From the NCBI RefSeq assembly GCF_028372415.1, contig NC_092875.1, forward strand, positions 187,455,522 to 187,519,521: 64,000 nt of DNA. Direction: 5' to 3'. Of this stretch, positions 1-11,255 are shown one piece after another (position 1 is the first letter of the stretch; every line of letters begins with the position of its first letter). The notes beneath the pieces were generated by a model. It made no database searches and was not told the origin of the DNA. It was given only the letters and a program-made list of their open reading frames with translations. The translations under genes and the position numbers were made by a program. Source of the DNA: Notamacropus eugenii (lineage: Eukaryota; Chordata; Mammalia; Diprotodontia; Macropodidae).

Positions 1-152
1 TGTGGTTGCTCCCAGACCAGAGCACAGGCCAGGAAAGGAGTGAACTCCTCTCCCTTGATTGTGCCACTTTGGAAGAACTGAGAGCTTACAGATCCCTAGG
101 GTATACCCTCCACTTCACAAAGGACTCAAAAGTCAAGTAACTGGCTGGGAAA

Positions 153-1346
153 ATGCCCCAAAAAGGGGGGAAAAATAAGACTATAGAAGGTTACTTTCTT
201 GGTGAACAGGTATTTTCTTCTATCCTTTTGGTTGAGGAAGAGCAAAGCATACCATCAGAGAAAAACATGAAAGTCAAGGCTTCTACATCCAAAACATCCA
301 AAAAACACATGCAATGGTCTCAGGCCATGGATGTGCACAAAAAAGATTTTGAAAATCAAATAAGAGAGGTGGAGGAAAAACTGGGAAGAGAAATGGAAGC
401 AATGCAAGAAAATCATATAAAGTGAGTGAACATCTTGCTAAAGGAGATCTAAAAAAATGCTGAAGAAGATAACACTTTTAAAAATAGACTAACCCAAATG
501 GCAAAAGAGGTCTAAAAATCCAATGAGGAGAAGAATGCTTTCAAAAGCAGAATTTGCCAAGTGGAAAAGGAGGTTCAAAAGCTCACTGAAGAAAATAGTT
601 CTTTAAAAATTAGAATGGAGCAGATGGAAGCTAGTGATTTTATGAGAATCCAAGAAATTACAAAACAAAACAAAACAAAAGAATGAAAAAATAGAAGACA
701 ATGTGAAATATCTCATTAAAGAAACCACTGACCTGGAAAATAGATCTAGGAGAGACAATTTAAAAATTATTGATCTACCTGAAAACCATGTTCAAAAAAA
801 GAGCCTAGACATCATCTTCCAAGAAATAATCAAGGAAAACTGCCCTGATATTCTAGAGGGTAAAATAGAAATGGAAAGAATTTGCCAATCACCTCCTGAA
901 AGAGATCCCAAAAGTAAAACTCGTAGGAATATTGTAGCCAAATTCAAGAGTTCCCAGGTCAAGGAGAAAATATTGCAAACAGCCAGAAAGAAATAATTCA
1001 AGTATGGCGGAAATATGATCAGGATAACACAGGATTAGAAGCTTCCACACTAAGGGATCAAAGGGTTTGGAATACGATATTCTAGAGGTCAAAGGAGCTA
1101 GGATTAAAACCAAGAATCACCTACCCAGCAAAACTGAGCATAATACTTTGGGGGGAAAAATTGTCATTCAATAAAATAGAGGACTTCCAAGCATTCTTGT
1201 TGAAAAGACCAGAGCCAAATAGAAAATTTGACTTTCAAATACAAGAATCAAAAGAAACAGGAAAAGAAAAACAGGAAAGAAAAGCCTTAAGGAACTCATT
1301 AAAGTTGAACTGTTTACATTCCTACATGGAAAGATATTATTTGTAA
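153..1346 (+). pseudogene. Decayed L1/HAL1 ORF1 (RNA-binding protein) pseudogene
   Basis: The reading starts MPQKGGKNKTIEGYF and runs through a charged coiled-coil region. In-frame stops follow (423-425 and two more by about 515). The frame shifts near 661-682, where an ACAAA-type run has expanded. From 703 the RRM-like part is readable (LENRSRRDNLKIIDLPE). After another break the C-terminal domain is recognisable from its YPAKLS core and a following FLLKRP (about 1115-1215). In intact elements ORF1p is a trimeric nucleic-acid chaperone. This copy cannot make it. Confidence 0.8.
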
Positions 1347-1387
1347 CTCATGAAACCTTTTTCAGTAGTAGGGTAGTTAGAGGGAAA

Positions 1388-1388
<1 letters not shown>

Positions 1389-1422
<34 letters not shown>

Positions 1423-1485
1423 CATGTATGTTATATATGTGTAGGTATGTATATATGTACATGGGTATGCACATTTGTGTGTGTG

Positions 1486-1522
<37 letters not shown>
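1389..1522. repeat. TA/TG/CA microsatellite with a perfect 24-bp palindrome
   Basis: Alternating TA, TG and CA runs lie inside the HAL1 3' UTR. Positions 1476-1499 form a perfect inverted repeat, (TG)n then TA/TA then (CA)n, centred between 1487 and 1488. Alternating purine-pyrimidine tracts of this kind can form cruciform or Z-DNA and tend to vary in length. Confidence 0.9.
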
Positions 1523-1525
<3 letters not shown>

Positions 1526-2364
1526 CAGAGGGCACAGGGTGAACTGAATATGAAGGGAGACTACCTAAAAAAATAAAATTTACTGTTGAATGGAATGTAC
1601 TAGGAGTAAGAGAAAAGGAGAGGTAGAATGTAACAAATCATCTCATATAAAAGAGGGAAGAAAGAGCTTTTTACAATGGAGGGGAAGGGGGGGAGATGAA
1701 AGGAAATAATTGAGTCTTACTCTCATGAGATTTGACTTAAGGAAGGAATAACACACACTTAATTGGGTATGGAAATCTATTTTACCATGCAGGAAGGCAA
1801 AGGGGAAGGAGATAGCAGAGGGAAGATAATAGAAAGGACTGCAAATGGGGGGAAGGGATAATCAGAAGCAAACACTATTGTGGGAGGACAGGTCAGGGGA
1901 GAGAATGGAATAAATGAAGGGCAGGGTAGGACAGAGAGAAATGTGGTTAGTCTTTTACAATATAACTATTATGGAAGTGCTTTGCATTGTTACAGATGTA
2001 TGACCTATATTGAATTGCTTTTTTTCTCAATGAGGGTGGATGGAGAGGGAGGGAGAGAATATGGAACTCAAAGCTTTAAAGAATGAATGTTAAAAATTGT
2101 TTTAGCATGCAACTGGAAATTAAGCTATTACAGGCAATGGAGTATAGAAATCTATTTTGCCCTACAGGAAAATAGAGGGGAGGGGGGATGGAAGAAAGGT
2201 GGGTAATAGAAGGAAGGACAGACTGGAGGAAGGAGTACATGGGGTGCATGCTGTCCTGGGGTGGGGGGTGGGGAGAGATGGGGAGAAAATTTTGAATTCA
2301 AATTCTTGTGGAGATGTATGTTAAGAACTGAAAAATAAATAAACTATATATTAAAAAAAAAAAA

Positions 2365-2541
2365 GAAAGTTGACTGTCATTGTCATCCATGGAAAGAAGA
2401 CTTAGAAACATATTTTGCCTATCTCATTTGAAGGAAGAATATTGATAGTCTGCTATGATGATGGCACACTCTACTTGAGGTGACAGAAAAATTAATCTCA
2501 AACAGATGTAGTTTCTTTCCTTCAACGTACCTCAGAATTCA
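2365..2541. other. Short single-copy stretch between HAL1 and L1
   Basis: No coding potential or repeat recognised. It ends in the sequence that was duplicated when the L1 inserted (AAAACACCAGA at 2542-2552). Confidence 0.5.
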
Positions 2542-2553
2542 AAAACACCAGAT

Positions 2554-2886
2554 AACCCTTTGATTCAGCAATACAACTACTAGGTCTGTATCCCAAAGAG
2601 CTCATAAAAAAAGGAAAAGGACCTACATGCAAAAACAATATTTATAGCAGCCCTTTTTGTGATGACAAAATGTTGGAAACTGAGGGAATGCCCATCAATT
2701 GGGGAACGTTGGAACAAGCTGTGGTATATGAATGTAATGGAATACTACTGTGCAATAAGAAAAGATGAACAGGAAGATTTCAGAAAATCCTGGAAAGACT
2801 TGTACAAACTGATGCAAAACAAAATGAGCAGAACCAAGAAAACATTGTACACAGTATCAGCAACACTGTGTTATGATCAACTATGA
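2554..2886 (+). pseudogene. L1 ORF2 C-terminal fragment
   Basis: The frame reads through the conserved L1 ORF2 tail, including LWYMNVMEYYCAIRKDE, which parallels the MEYYAAIKNDE segment of primate L1. It ends at TGA 2884-2886. Stops at 2581 and 2605 break the frame upstream of residue M at 2659. The endonuclease and reverse-transcriptase domains are absent because of 5' truncation, so the fragment is dead. Confidence 0.85.
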
Positions 2887-3115
2887 ATAATTTAGCTCTT
2901 CTCAGCAACACAGTCATTCAAGGTAAGTACAAAGGACTCATGAAGAAAAATGCTATTCACATCCAGATAAAGAACTGATGGGGTGTGACTGCGAATTGAA
3001 GCATATTTTTTTAACTTTATTCTTTCTCGTGTTTTTTTCTCTTCTGATCTGTTTGCTCTTTTACAACTATGACTAATATGGAAATATATTTATTACATGA
3101 TAACACGTGTATAAA

Positions 3116-3466
3116 CTGTGGGAAACAAGGAAGAAGTTCTGTTTCCACAGAGTTGTGACCTAGCACAGTCAGATTAGAGGTCAGAAACTTATATGCAGGC
3201 TTGATGAGGTATTTGAGGGAAAGCCCATCAGAGAGGAGAACATGAAGTCATGTGGCAATGGATGGTATAGTGGGAGGTCCAAAATTTGGAACAATATAAG
3301 AAGCTTCCATTAGTCTGAACATATTGTAGACTTCCTGGAGCCATACTTGGAAGCTAACCTTTCATAATGAACATAGAAGGCGCTCCCTCCTCCTGAAGAG
3401 GGGTGGAGTCAGCTTTGACCAAAGTGTTCAATTCCTCTGAACTCTACTTATATAAATTTTCCTTGA
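3116..3466 (+). mobile_element. Possible solo-LTR-like insertion, left part (right part about 6305-6353)
   Basis: This sequence sits between the two halves of the L1 3' UTR and belongs to neither L1 nor RTE. It begins TGTGGGAAAC, has a TATA-like TATATAAA near its 3' side (3449-3456), and the piece after the RTE ends CTCTAACA. TG...CA ends with a TATA box suggest an LTR. I see no clear short target duplication, only AAAC against AGAC. An unclassified non-LTR or DNA element is the alternative. Confidence 0.4.
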
Positions 3467-3478
3467 GGGGTGTAGGGT

Positions 3479-4132
3479 GTGTTCAGGGAGTACCAAAAAG
3501 AAAATTTTTATGAAGACCTAGAGACCCTTATCATCAATGTGCCAAAAGAGGACAAGTTTATAATTCTGGGTGACTTTAATGCTAGAGTAGGCTCAGACTA
3601 CCAGAGCTGTCAGGGAGTCCTAGGGAGGAATGGAGTTGGAAACAGCAACAGCAATGATCATTTACTGCTGAAGACTTGTGCACTGTATGACCTTCTCATC
3701 ACCAAGACTGTTCTCCATTTACCTAAATGCAATAAAAAACATCCATAAAAATGGATGCACCCTTGCAGCAAACATTGGCATCTAACAGACTATGTAATTG
3801 TAAGGAGAAGAGACAGACAAGATGTGAGAGTGACAAAGGCAATGTGTGGTACAGAGTGCTGTACTGATTGTAGACTTATCCTTTCCAAGCTAAATATTCG
3901 CATTCATCAAAAGTGCCACCCCCAAGGCAAAATGACTACCAGAAGAATTAGTGTCAACAAATTAGAACTCTTCTCTGGACATGAACATTTTGTTGCTAAC
4001 TTGGATGGAAAGTTGAGTCAACATCCAGTTGACAACAGTGGAGCGGAAAAGGAGCGGGCAGCATTCAGAGATTTGGTGTACAGCAATGCATTTGCTCATC
4101 TGGGTCAGAACACTTGCAAACACCAAGACTAG
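3479..4132 (+). pseudogene. RTE endonuclease domain fragment
   Basis: Translation shows ILGDFNARVGSD, the late APE-type endonuclease motif with catalytic D and N, then HWHLTDYVIVRRRD and a C-TDCRLI segment matching the final TDH(R)L region, in which the usual His has become Cys. One stop (3746-3748) splits two pieces in the same frame. The N-terminal catalytic residues are missing because of 5' truncation. The family nicks target DNA for target-primed reverse transcription. This copy cannot. Confidence 0.85.
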
Positions 4133-4585
4133 TTTGATGAAAATGATGGGGAAGTTCAGAAGTTGCTAAATGATTTACCAGCAACACAGTTCAGCCACCT
4201 CTAAGAAGGCAGCATTTAATTCCATCAAAAGCAAAGTACACGTAAAGTTTAGAGAGATGCAAGATTCCTGGTTCAGTTAGAAGGCAGATGAAATTCAGTT
4301 TTATGCTGATAGTAACAATCCAAAGCACTTTTATGATTCCCTGAAAGCTATTTACGCACCAAAATCTATGGTGCATCACAACTACTCAGTGCTGATGGAG
4401 TCACATTGATTAGTGATAAGGATATGATCCTAGAGAGATGGACTGAACACTTCCATAGTGTTTTCAACAGACCATCATTAATCAGTGCTGAGGCCACTGA
4501 CCATCTACCTCGGATTGAAGTCAATCCCTCCTTAACTGAATTTCCAACTGAAAAAACAGGTTTTAAGGACCATTAGGCTCTTTTC

Positions 4586-5601
4586 ATGTGCAAAGCACCT
4601 GGTGCTGATTCTATTCCAGCTGAGATTTACAAGGCAGGGAGACCATTGCTCATACAAAAGCTGACTGAAATTTTCCAGGTTATATGGCAAGAGGAGGTTA
4701 TCCCCCAGGAGTTCAAGGATGCCTCCATTGTCCATCTCTATCAAGGTAAAGGGGATAGATTGTCCTGCGACAATCACAGGGGGGTCTCTCTCTTAGTCAT
4801 TGCTAGCAAGATTCTTGCTAGAGTCCTCCTTAATAGGCTGGTCCTTCACCTGGAAGATGGTGATCGACCTGAGAGTCAGTGTGACTTCAAAAAGGGCCGA
4901 GGAACAGTTGATATGGTGTTTGTTGCCTGACAACTCCAAGAGAAATGCCAGGAGCAGAATAGGGGACTGTACACACCGTTTGTAGATCTGACCAAGGCCT
5001 TTGACACTGTTAATCATGAGGGCTTATGGAAAATTAAGTCAAAGTTTGGTTGCCCAGAGAAGTTCATTAGCATTATACATCAATTTCATGATGACATGTT
5101 TGCCCAGGTTCTGGATAATGGACAAAGCTCTTGTGCCTTCCCAGTCACCAGTGGAGTGAAACAGGGCTATGTGCTTACTCCCCTATGCTTTTTAGCATGT
5201 TTTCAGTCATGTTGTCAAATGCTTTCAATGAGGATGAACATGGCATCAAGGTCAGCTACCATACTAATGGTAAATTCTTCAATTTGAAAAGATTAAAAGC
5301 CAAGACTAAAGTGAAGCAAGTGTTGGTGCATGATTTTCTGTTATCAGATGATTGTGCACTCAGTGCAGCCTCTGAAGCTGAGATACAACAAAGTATGGAT
5401 CAATTCTCTGCTGCCTGTTCTAATTTTGGCCTAATAATTAACACCAAGAAAACGCAGGTGCTCCGTCAGCCACCATCACACCATTCATACATGGAATCAT
5501 TGGTTACAACAAATGAAGAAGTTTTGAATGCTGTGGATAAGTTCACTTACCTTGGTAGTGTACTTTCCAGAGATGCTAGCTCAGCGTTTGGGAGGCTCTG
5601 A
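4586..5601 (+). pseudogene. RTE reverse transcriptase fragment
   Basis: Recognisable RT blocks appear in order: GADSIPAEIYKAG, HRGVSLL, PESQCDFKKGRGTVDMVF, then VDLTKAFDTVNHEGLWK and GVKQG. After a frameshift at about 5160-5200, LLSDDCAL follows; the usual box is FADD, so the aspartate pair remains but the preceding residues changed. A stop at 4928-4930 replaces the expected Arg, and the frame ends at 5601. About a dozen or more residues expected between the YLGS and AFGRL motifs appear deleted (near 5570). Confidence 0.85.
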
Positions 5602-5663
5602 GGAAAAGTATGGGAGAAAAGAGGTATTAGACTGACTACCAAACTGAAGGTCTACAGAGGTCA

Positions 5664-6236
5664 ATGCTGACCTCATTGTTGTATGCCTGTGAAACATGGA
5701 CAATCTACCAGGGCCATTCCAGGAAAATGAATCACTTTCATTTGAACTGTCTTAGGAAAATTCTGAGGATCACCAGGCAGGATAAGTTACCAGACACTAA
5801 GGGCCTTGTTCAAACTAAACTGCTAAGCATTCAAGCTATGCTTCAAAGAGCACAACTCCAATGGGCTGGCCACATTGTTTGAATGCAAAATGTATGCTTG
5901 CCAGAAAGACTATTTTATGGAGAACTTGCATGGGGCAGGAGATCACGTGGTGGTCAGAAGAAGCGATACAAGGACACTCTCAAGATCTGTCTCAGGAACT
6001 TTGAATTTGACTGTGCAATGTGGGAGACGCTGGCACTGGACCACTCAGCATGGTGTGCCCACATCAGAAAGGGTGCTGTGCTCCATGAGCAAAACAGAAT
6101 TGAGACAGCACAAAGTAAAAGTAGGATGTACAGATTTGGAGTAACCACCCCAAATGTTCACATGGACTATCTGTGCCCAATCTGTGGTAGAGCATTCTGA
6201 GCTTGTATTGGTCTGATCAGCCATAGTAAGACACAT
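5664..6236 (+). pseudogene. RTE C-terminal region with zinc-finger-like end
   Basis: The frame reads SLLYACETWTIY, HFHLNCLRKILRITRQDKLPD and, after a stop at 5880-5882, QKKRYKDTLKICLRNF. Near the end is CPICGRAF, a stop (6198-6200), then SHSKTH. This fits a single C2H2-like finger (C-x2-C...H-x3-H) interrupted by one nonsense change. The region is typical of this RTE group, whose relatives are often misannotated as craniofacial development protein 2-like. Confidence 0.8.
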
Positions 6237-6654
6237 TGAAACATGAGTTTATGATGGTGATGTCATTTTGGTCCTCTTTGAGAATGAAGGACAACCACCA
6301 TCAAATAAATTTTCCTTGACACCTTTTTGTGTGTCAAGCATATCTCTAACAAGACTATATCAAATTGCCTACGATTTTCAGAAAATGGGAGGGAAGAGAG
6401 AGAGGGAGAAAAATTTTCAGTTCAAAATCTTGTAAAAATGTATGCTAAAAATTTGCTTGGCATAATTGGGGGGAAAATAAAATAATATTGAACTAAAAAA
6501 AAATAAGTATTAAAACACCAGAAAAAATGAATGGCTATAATGTTTTGCCTTTAGAATGGGTATCAGAATAGCTGGATTCTAGCTCGGCTGTGTGACCTTG
6601 CGCAAGGTTTATTGAAGGACTACAAAAAACAAACAAACTCTGATCCACTATCAA

Positions 6655-6920
6655 GATTCCAAAGATCTGATCAAAAACAATGCCTACTTCCTCACCAAGA
6701 GATGACCACTAATATGCAGGAGAAGAAATGCATTTTTTGGACGTGACCAACATGGGAATTTGTTTTTGTTTGTGCTCATGATATGAAAGGCATTCTTTCT
6801 TTTTTTTTCTTTTTTTTTCTTTTATTCATTCTTTCCTTCCTTTTTTCCTTTTCTCTCTTTTTTTTTCCTGTGGATGAGGTAAAATGGTAAGGAGGGAGAA
6901 AAAAAATGAATACTAGGTAA
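6655..6920 (+). mobile_element. Probable LINE/HAL1-type 3' UTR fragment
   Basis: The text resembles a recurrent marsupial 3' UTR: a segment reading TGACCAACATGGGAATTTG followed by a T-rich tract with CTTTCTTT runs and a GGAGGGAG motif. No coding remains. Assignment is by resemblance only. Confidence 0.4.
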
Positions 6921-7294
6921 TTGTTAGTTGTATTTCTGTATTTTTTTCCTCTTTTAAAATATTTGTCATAAAGGATGGTTTACTGAGTAGGGAAGTAGGA
7001 AGAATACATTAAAAAATGAATAGGAGATAAAGACAAAAGATATCAATAAAAGATTACATTAAAATAAAGAAATTGGATTATAACAAGAATAGTCACCTTT
7101 TTAGATGCCTCACTATTGCCCCAGATAGCTGGTACAAGTTCTCTCCCTCACCCCTAATACTATTCTAGAAGTCTATTTTTCTTATTCCCAGAAATTCCTC
7201 TTAATTCTAACTTCTCTATTAATGTCAAGGGCCATCTTCCCAGTCAACACAGCTTCCAACCTAGGTGTCAGCCAAAACACACGCATACACACAC

Positions 7295-7298
<4 letters not shown>
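6921..7298. other. AT-rich sequence without recognised feature
   Basis: A-rich, low complexity in places. No supported gene. Confidence 0.4.
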
Positions 7299-7299
<1 letters not shown>

Positions 7300-7383
<84 letters not shown>

Positions 7384-7430
7384 CTTTCTCTCCCTCTCTC
7401 TCTCTCTTGCTTTCTCTCTCATCTCCTATA
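7300..7430 (+). repeat. Long (TC)n microsatellite
   Basis: About 80 bases of uninterrupted TC from 7300 to 7380, then interrupted TC with TTGCTTTC units to 7425. The Leu/Ser-repeat frames over it are artefacts. Polypurine-polypyrimidine mirror repeats of this length can form triplex (H) DNA. Confidence 0.95.
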
Positions 7431-7434
7431 TCCT

Positions 7435-8127
7435 ATCAGTTGTCAAGACCTGTTGATTTTATCTCAGCAACATCTCTCCTCTATGCCTCCTTCTCTTATT
7501 CTGACGCTGTCAGCACCACTCTGATCCAGGCCCCCATCATCTCACATCTAGACTATGACAAGAGCCTGCTGGTTGTGCTCCCTTCCTCAAGTCTCTCCCT
7601 ATTTGGATCCATCCTCACTTGTTTATGTCATCCCCCCTCCCATCCTATCCACTGTATTAGCTCCCTATTGCGTCCAGGATCAAATATAACATCAAGTACT
7701 CTACAGTCTGGCCCTTTCTCACCTTTCTAGTCTTATTACAGCTTCTGCCACCCCTCCTCCAGACTCTGTGATCCTGTAACACTCTTCCTCCAATATGACA
7801 TTTCATCTTCCCATTCTGAATGGCTCAGCCCCCTCCCTGGAACTCTCTCCTTCTTCATCTTTTTCTCCTGGCTTCCTGGCTTCCTTTAAGTCTCAGCTAA
7901 AGTTCCACCTTCTGCAGGAAGCCCTTTCCTAATTCTCCTTAATACTAACACTTTCTCTCTGTTCACTATCTCCTGTTTATCCTGTTTATATCTTACTTGT
8001 ACAAAGTTGTTTGTATATTGTTTCTTCCATTAGACTGTAAACTCCCAGACAAGGGACTGTTTGTATCCTTGGTGCTTAGCGTAGTGCATGGCACACAGTA
8101 GGCACTTAATAAAGTCTAGTTGATTGA
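7435..8127 (+). mobile_element. L2 LINE 3' region
   Basis: The sequence follows the L2 3' region in sense: pyrimidine-rich ORF2 end, a segment on shortening the clinic-like CTTCTGCAGGAAGCC, then TTAGACTGTAAACTCC and the terminal GCACACAGTAGGCACTTAAT ending in TTGATTGAC. No intact frame. Confidence 0.85.
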
Positions 8128-9714
8128 CAATAGCTTTGGAAATTATGGGTAAGGCCTGGTAGGAAAGTGCTAGTTTGATTTCCGGGTGTGGGATGATATA
8201 TCTTTTTATTATTTTCAGAGAAGATAGGAGCTGGGTGGGAGAAGTGAGTATGGGGATGTACACCACTTTCTGAAAGCCAAGGCAGCCTTCCTGGTTGGGT
8301 TTTCCCACAGGACTGCTGGGGTAGCAATAAAGACAGAGTAGAAAGCCCAGTTAGCTGGCCAAGCCCCAACCCAACTCAACTGTGTTCAACTCTAACCCTA
8401 CCCAAAGCAGAGCCAAGGGTTGGACTGCCTTGACCTGCCCTTAATCCTATTGTGCAACCTTTCTAAGCCTTAAAGATGTGGGGAGGTCAGTCTGACCTCT
8501 TTCCTCTGACATATTGTCCTAGTCACCAGCCCAGGGAAAGGACTCTTTTTTTTGAAATCCAAGGTGAATAAATACATCAAGGCTGAAGGAAAACTTAACT
8601 CTTGTCCCCAAAGAACAAACGTCTCTTCAGGAAGCATTTTATTTCATGAAGCCAATCCAGGACACCAGGGAATCTGAATGCATGTGATTCCAGTCAGGCA
8701 GGTCTGTCAGGAAGCCCTACCTCTTGGATTAAGGACTCCCCAGAAAAACAAACTTGTAGCCAGCTGAATATGGCTCTCTGGTCTTCCTTCAACTGCAGCC
8801 AGAGATGACAGGAGTGGAATGCTGGGTGGAAATGACCTAAATTACCTCACCTTAATTTTTATAACTTAAAATCCAAAATCAGTCTCTTTACTTATCAATC
8901 CCTTAAGGTCTTGGTCAAACTTCAGTTATGAAATAGATACATAAAATGAGGAAAGGGTGAGGAGAAAGAGGTTTAGAGGAAGCTGATCTCTTTTTCCTGG
9001 GCCCCAAAATAATTTTTTAAGGGAAAGATCACTTGTAAAAACCAAAGTAACCAAGTTATCAAATATTTCTGAAAATTAACTCATCATTGACATACTTCAC
9101 CCCTCCACTTCTAACCCCTTGCCAGAGAAAATGGGCTCTCTATTTCTGTGAAAAGTGACATCATGCTCCCATCTATATAGGTTTAACATACTGGAGTTAT
9201 TACTAATTCCATAGTCTCTCAAATCTTTTATATCTGAGTCATGAAGTCCTGTCCAGTCTTTTTTTTTAAAGAAATGTTTTTGATAACTTTTGTTTATATA
9301 TCAATCATGTCCAGATATCACCCCTACCCTCCCACCAAATGAACCTTCCTTTGTAACAAAGAAGTCAAGCAAAATCAGTTGTTAAGGGTCCATATCTAAC
9401 CATGTAAATAACTTTTAACACCAGTAGTCCCCTCGCCTCTCTTCCAAAAGGAGGGAAAGTCTTTCTCATCTCTTCTTTGGTATCCATTCTTTCTTTAGAA
9501 TGTCTGACATCTATCCCTTACTTTCAATTTCCATTGCTACCTACCCTCTTGCAGACATTTTCCAGGAATATTTCCTAGCTCTATCACCTTATTAAAGTCC
9601 CTTCCCTAGCCAAGTAACTGCTACTAGGTCATCTAGACACCAAATTATGGAATGGGTAAAAGCAAATTTAAGGATCAGTGGTGAGTCATAGAGGTCATCT
9701 GACCTTATTACAAC
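8128..9714. other. Single-copy intergenic sequence, no gene recognised
   Basis: Mixed composition with short T and A runs. Frames in it are under 100 codons and show no family resemblance. Confidence 0.5.
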
Positions 9715-9945
9715 CTAAGTACTCTTTCATCACCACTCAGCCAGGGATTACAGCAACATTTTCCTGTCTGGTTCCTTTGCCTCCATTCTTGCCGCTTCCA
9801 ATTCATTCTTTGCACTGCTGCCAGAGAAGGGTTTCTTTTATCAAAACATCCTCATGCTCAAAAATTATTCAGTGGATTCCCAGACAGGATCAAGTCCACA
9901 CTCTTTTGCCTAAAATTCAAGGAGTTCTGAGAAGATCTTGTTTTT
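9715..9945 (+). mobile_element. L2 LINE internal fragment
   Basis: Matches the L2 segment preceding the 3' end: CACTGCTGCCAGAGAAGG, then a GATCAAGTCCACACTC-type stretch. No poly-A or coding integrity. Confidence 0.55.
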
Positions 9946-9984
9946 TGGCTTCAGTATTCTTCCTTGGTAGCAAGAAGGCCATAT

Positions 9985-10118
9985 ACTTTCTGATGTCTTC
10001 TTCCCTCCTTTTCTCTATCCTTCCTTTCTCCTTATATTTTTCCTTTATTCCTCCCTTCCTCTTTCCCTCCTCTCTCCTTCCTTCTTTCCTTTCTTTCTTC
10101 CTCCTTCCCTTTCTTGTT
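9985..10118 (+). repeat. Polypyrimidine (C/T) tract
   Basis: About 130 bases almost purely of C and T, in CCTTCCTT-type units with few interruptions. Confidence 0.85.
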
Positions 10119-10129
10119 GGCATTTCAAC

Positions 10130-11255
10130 TTCAACCATATCTAAAACAAAACTTATCATCTTCCCCTCTAAGTCTGACCCTTCTCCAAATTTCCCTGTTT
10201 CTACTGGGAACACCATTATCCCAGTCATTCAGGTCGTCCTCGACTTTTTCTTCTCTCTCTTGCCACCCTGGGGCAGCTGGGTGGCACAGCAGAGAGAGAA
10301 CTGGGTCTAGAGTCAGGAAGACCTGAGTTCAAATCCAGTCTCAGACACATTGGCTGCTTGCCCCAGTTTCCTCAAATGTAAAATCAAGATCATAATAACA
10401 TGTACCTCCCAGGATTTTTGTGAGCATCAAATGAGATAATAATTGTAAAGCACGTTGTACAGTGCCAGGCACATACTAAGCACTATATAAACGTTAGCTA
10501 TTCTTAGATAGTATCAATAAAAAAATGCTTCACCAGTCTTGTTGATTTGGCTTCTCTCACATTTCTAGGACCTGCTTCCACTCTGTTCACATAGTCAGCA
10601 TGATGATTCAAGTCCTTAACACCTCTCTCCTGAATTATTGCAGTGGTCTCCCAGCTAGTCTCCCTGACTCTAGTTTCCATCCTTTCCTCCAATCTATTCT
10701 ATGCATCATTGCCAGATTTATCTCCCTAAAATACAGCTCTAATGTCATGGTTCCCTTGATCAAAATTCTGGAATTCTGGAATGTTCTCTATTGCCTACTG
10801 AATTAGATCCAAACTCCCTGTTGGCCTGACAATACAACTGAAACTTTCTTGTGAACTTTGTCTCATACTACACACATTCCTTATGCCCCAACCAGACTAA
10901 ATTAGTTATTTTTCTTTATGCATGCCAGGTATCTCTTCCCCCGCCTTGTTCCTTGACTATCACTTCCTGTTCCCTAGAATACACATTCCCCCACAATCTG
11001 TCAAAATGATAGTCATCCTTAATGTTCACATCAAACACTATCTCTTTCAGCATGAAGCATGTGAATCCTCGCAGCACTTCCTCATACCTTATAGCATTGG
11101 ACATGGTCTACTTTTTTTCACAGTAATTATTTGTGTCCACTGTACACAAAAGTCTCCCCTAGATTGTAAGCTTTTTGGAGAAAAGGACTACATCATATTA
11201 ATCTTTGTACTCCTTGAGACTCCTAGCCAGTTACAAAAGATGAGTGTCTATTAAA
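10130..11255 (+). mobile_element. L2 LINE copy interrupted by a SINE
   Basis: Sense L2 text runs to about 10265, is broken by a SINE (10266-10511), and resumes with CAGTCTTGTTGATTTGGC. It continues through CTCCTGAATTATTGCAGTGG to CTAGATTGTAAGCTTTTTGG and its decayed end. The SINE is therefore younger than this L2. Confidence 0.75.
10266..10511 (+). mobile_element. MIR-like tRNA-headed SINE
   Basis: It starts GGGGCAGCTGGGTGGCAC, the head shared by marsupial SINEs. It continues through GAGTTCAAATCC and a CORE-like middle to GTGCCAGGCACATACTAAGC. It sits in an L2. Confidence 0.8.

Larger units (their letters stand above)
1..2364 (+). mobile_element. HAL1-like (ORF1-only LINE-1 relative) retroelement, 5' part cut by window edge
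   Basis: The element has a leader, a decayed L1 ORF1 and then a long purine-rich 3' UTR ending in an A-rich tail at about 2352-2364. No endonuclease or reverse transcriptase follows ORF1. That arrangement is typical of HAL1 (half-LINE) elements, which are common in marsupials and depend on L1 in trans. A second copy of the 3' end lies at 45168-45335. The subfamily name is from memory and uncertain. Confidence 0.75.
3467..6304 (+). mobile_element. 5'-truncated RTE-clade LINE (2.84 kb)
   Basis: It contains the end of an AP endonuclease domain, a reverse transcriptase and a C-terminal zinc-finger-like segment, followed by a short 3' tail (GGTCCTCTTTGAGAATGAAG at 6270-6289). A perfect 15-bp target duplication, ATAAATTTTCCTTGA, flanks it at 3452-3466 and 6305-6319. 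The intact duplication suggests a younger insertion than its surroundings, although all its reading frames are broken. Confidence 0.9.
2553..6511 (+). mobile_element. 5'-truncated L1 copy, split by later insertions
   Basis: The left part (2553-3115) is the ORF2 tail plus the start of the 3' UTR. The right part (about 6354-6511) continues the same 3' UTR and ends in an A-rich tail. An 11-bp target-site duplication, AAAACACCAGA, flanks the whole unit at 2542-2552 and 6512-6522. This supports one L1 insertion later opened by about 3.2 kb of other elements. Confidence 0.8.

Noticed and set aside
7222..7524. Ser/Leu-repeat proteins over the (TC)n tract
   Set aside because: Translation of a microsatellite.
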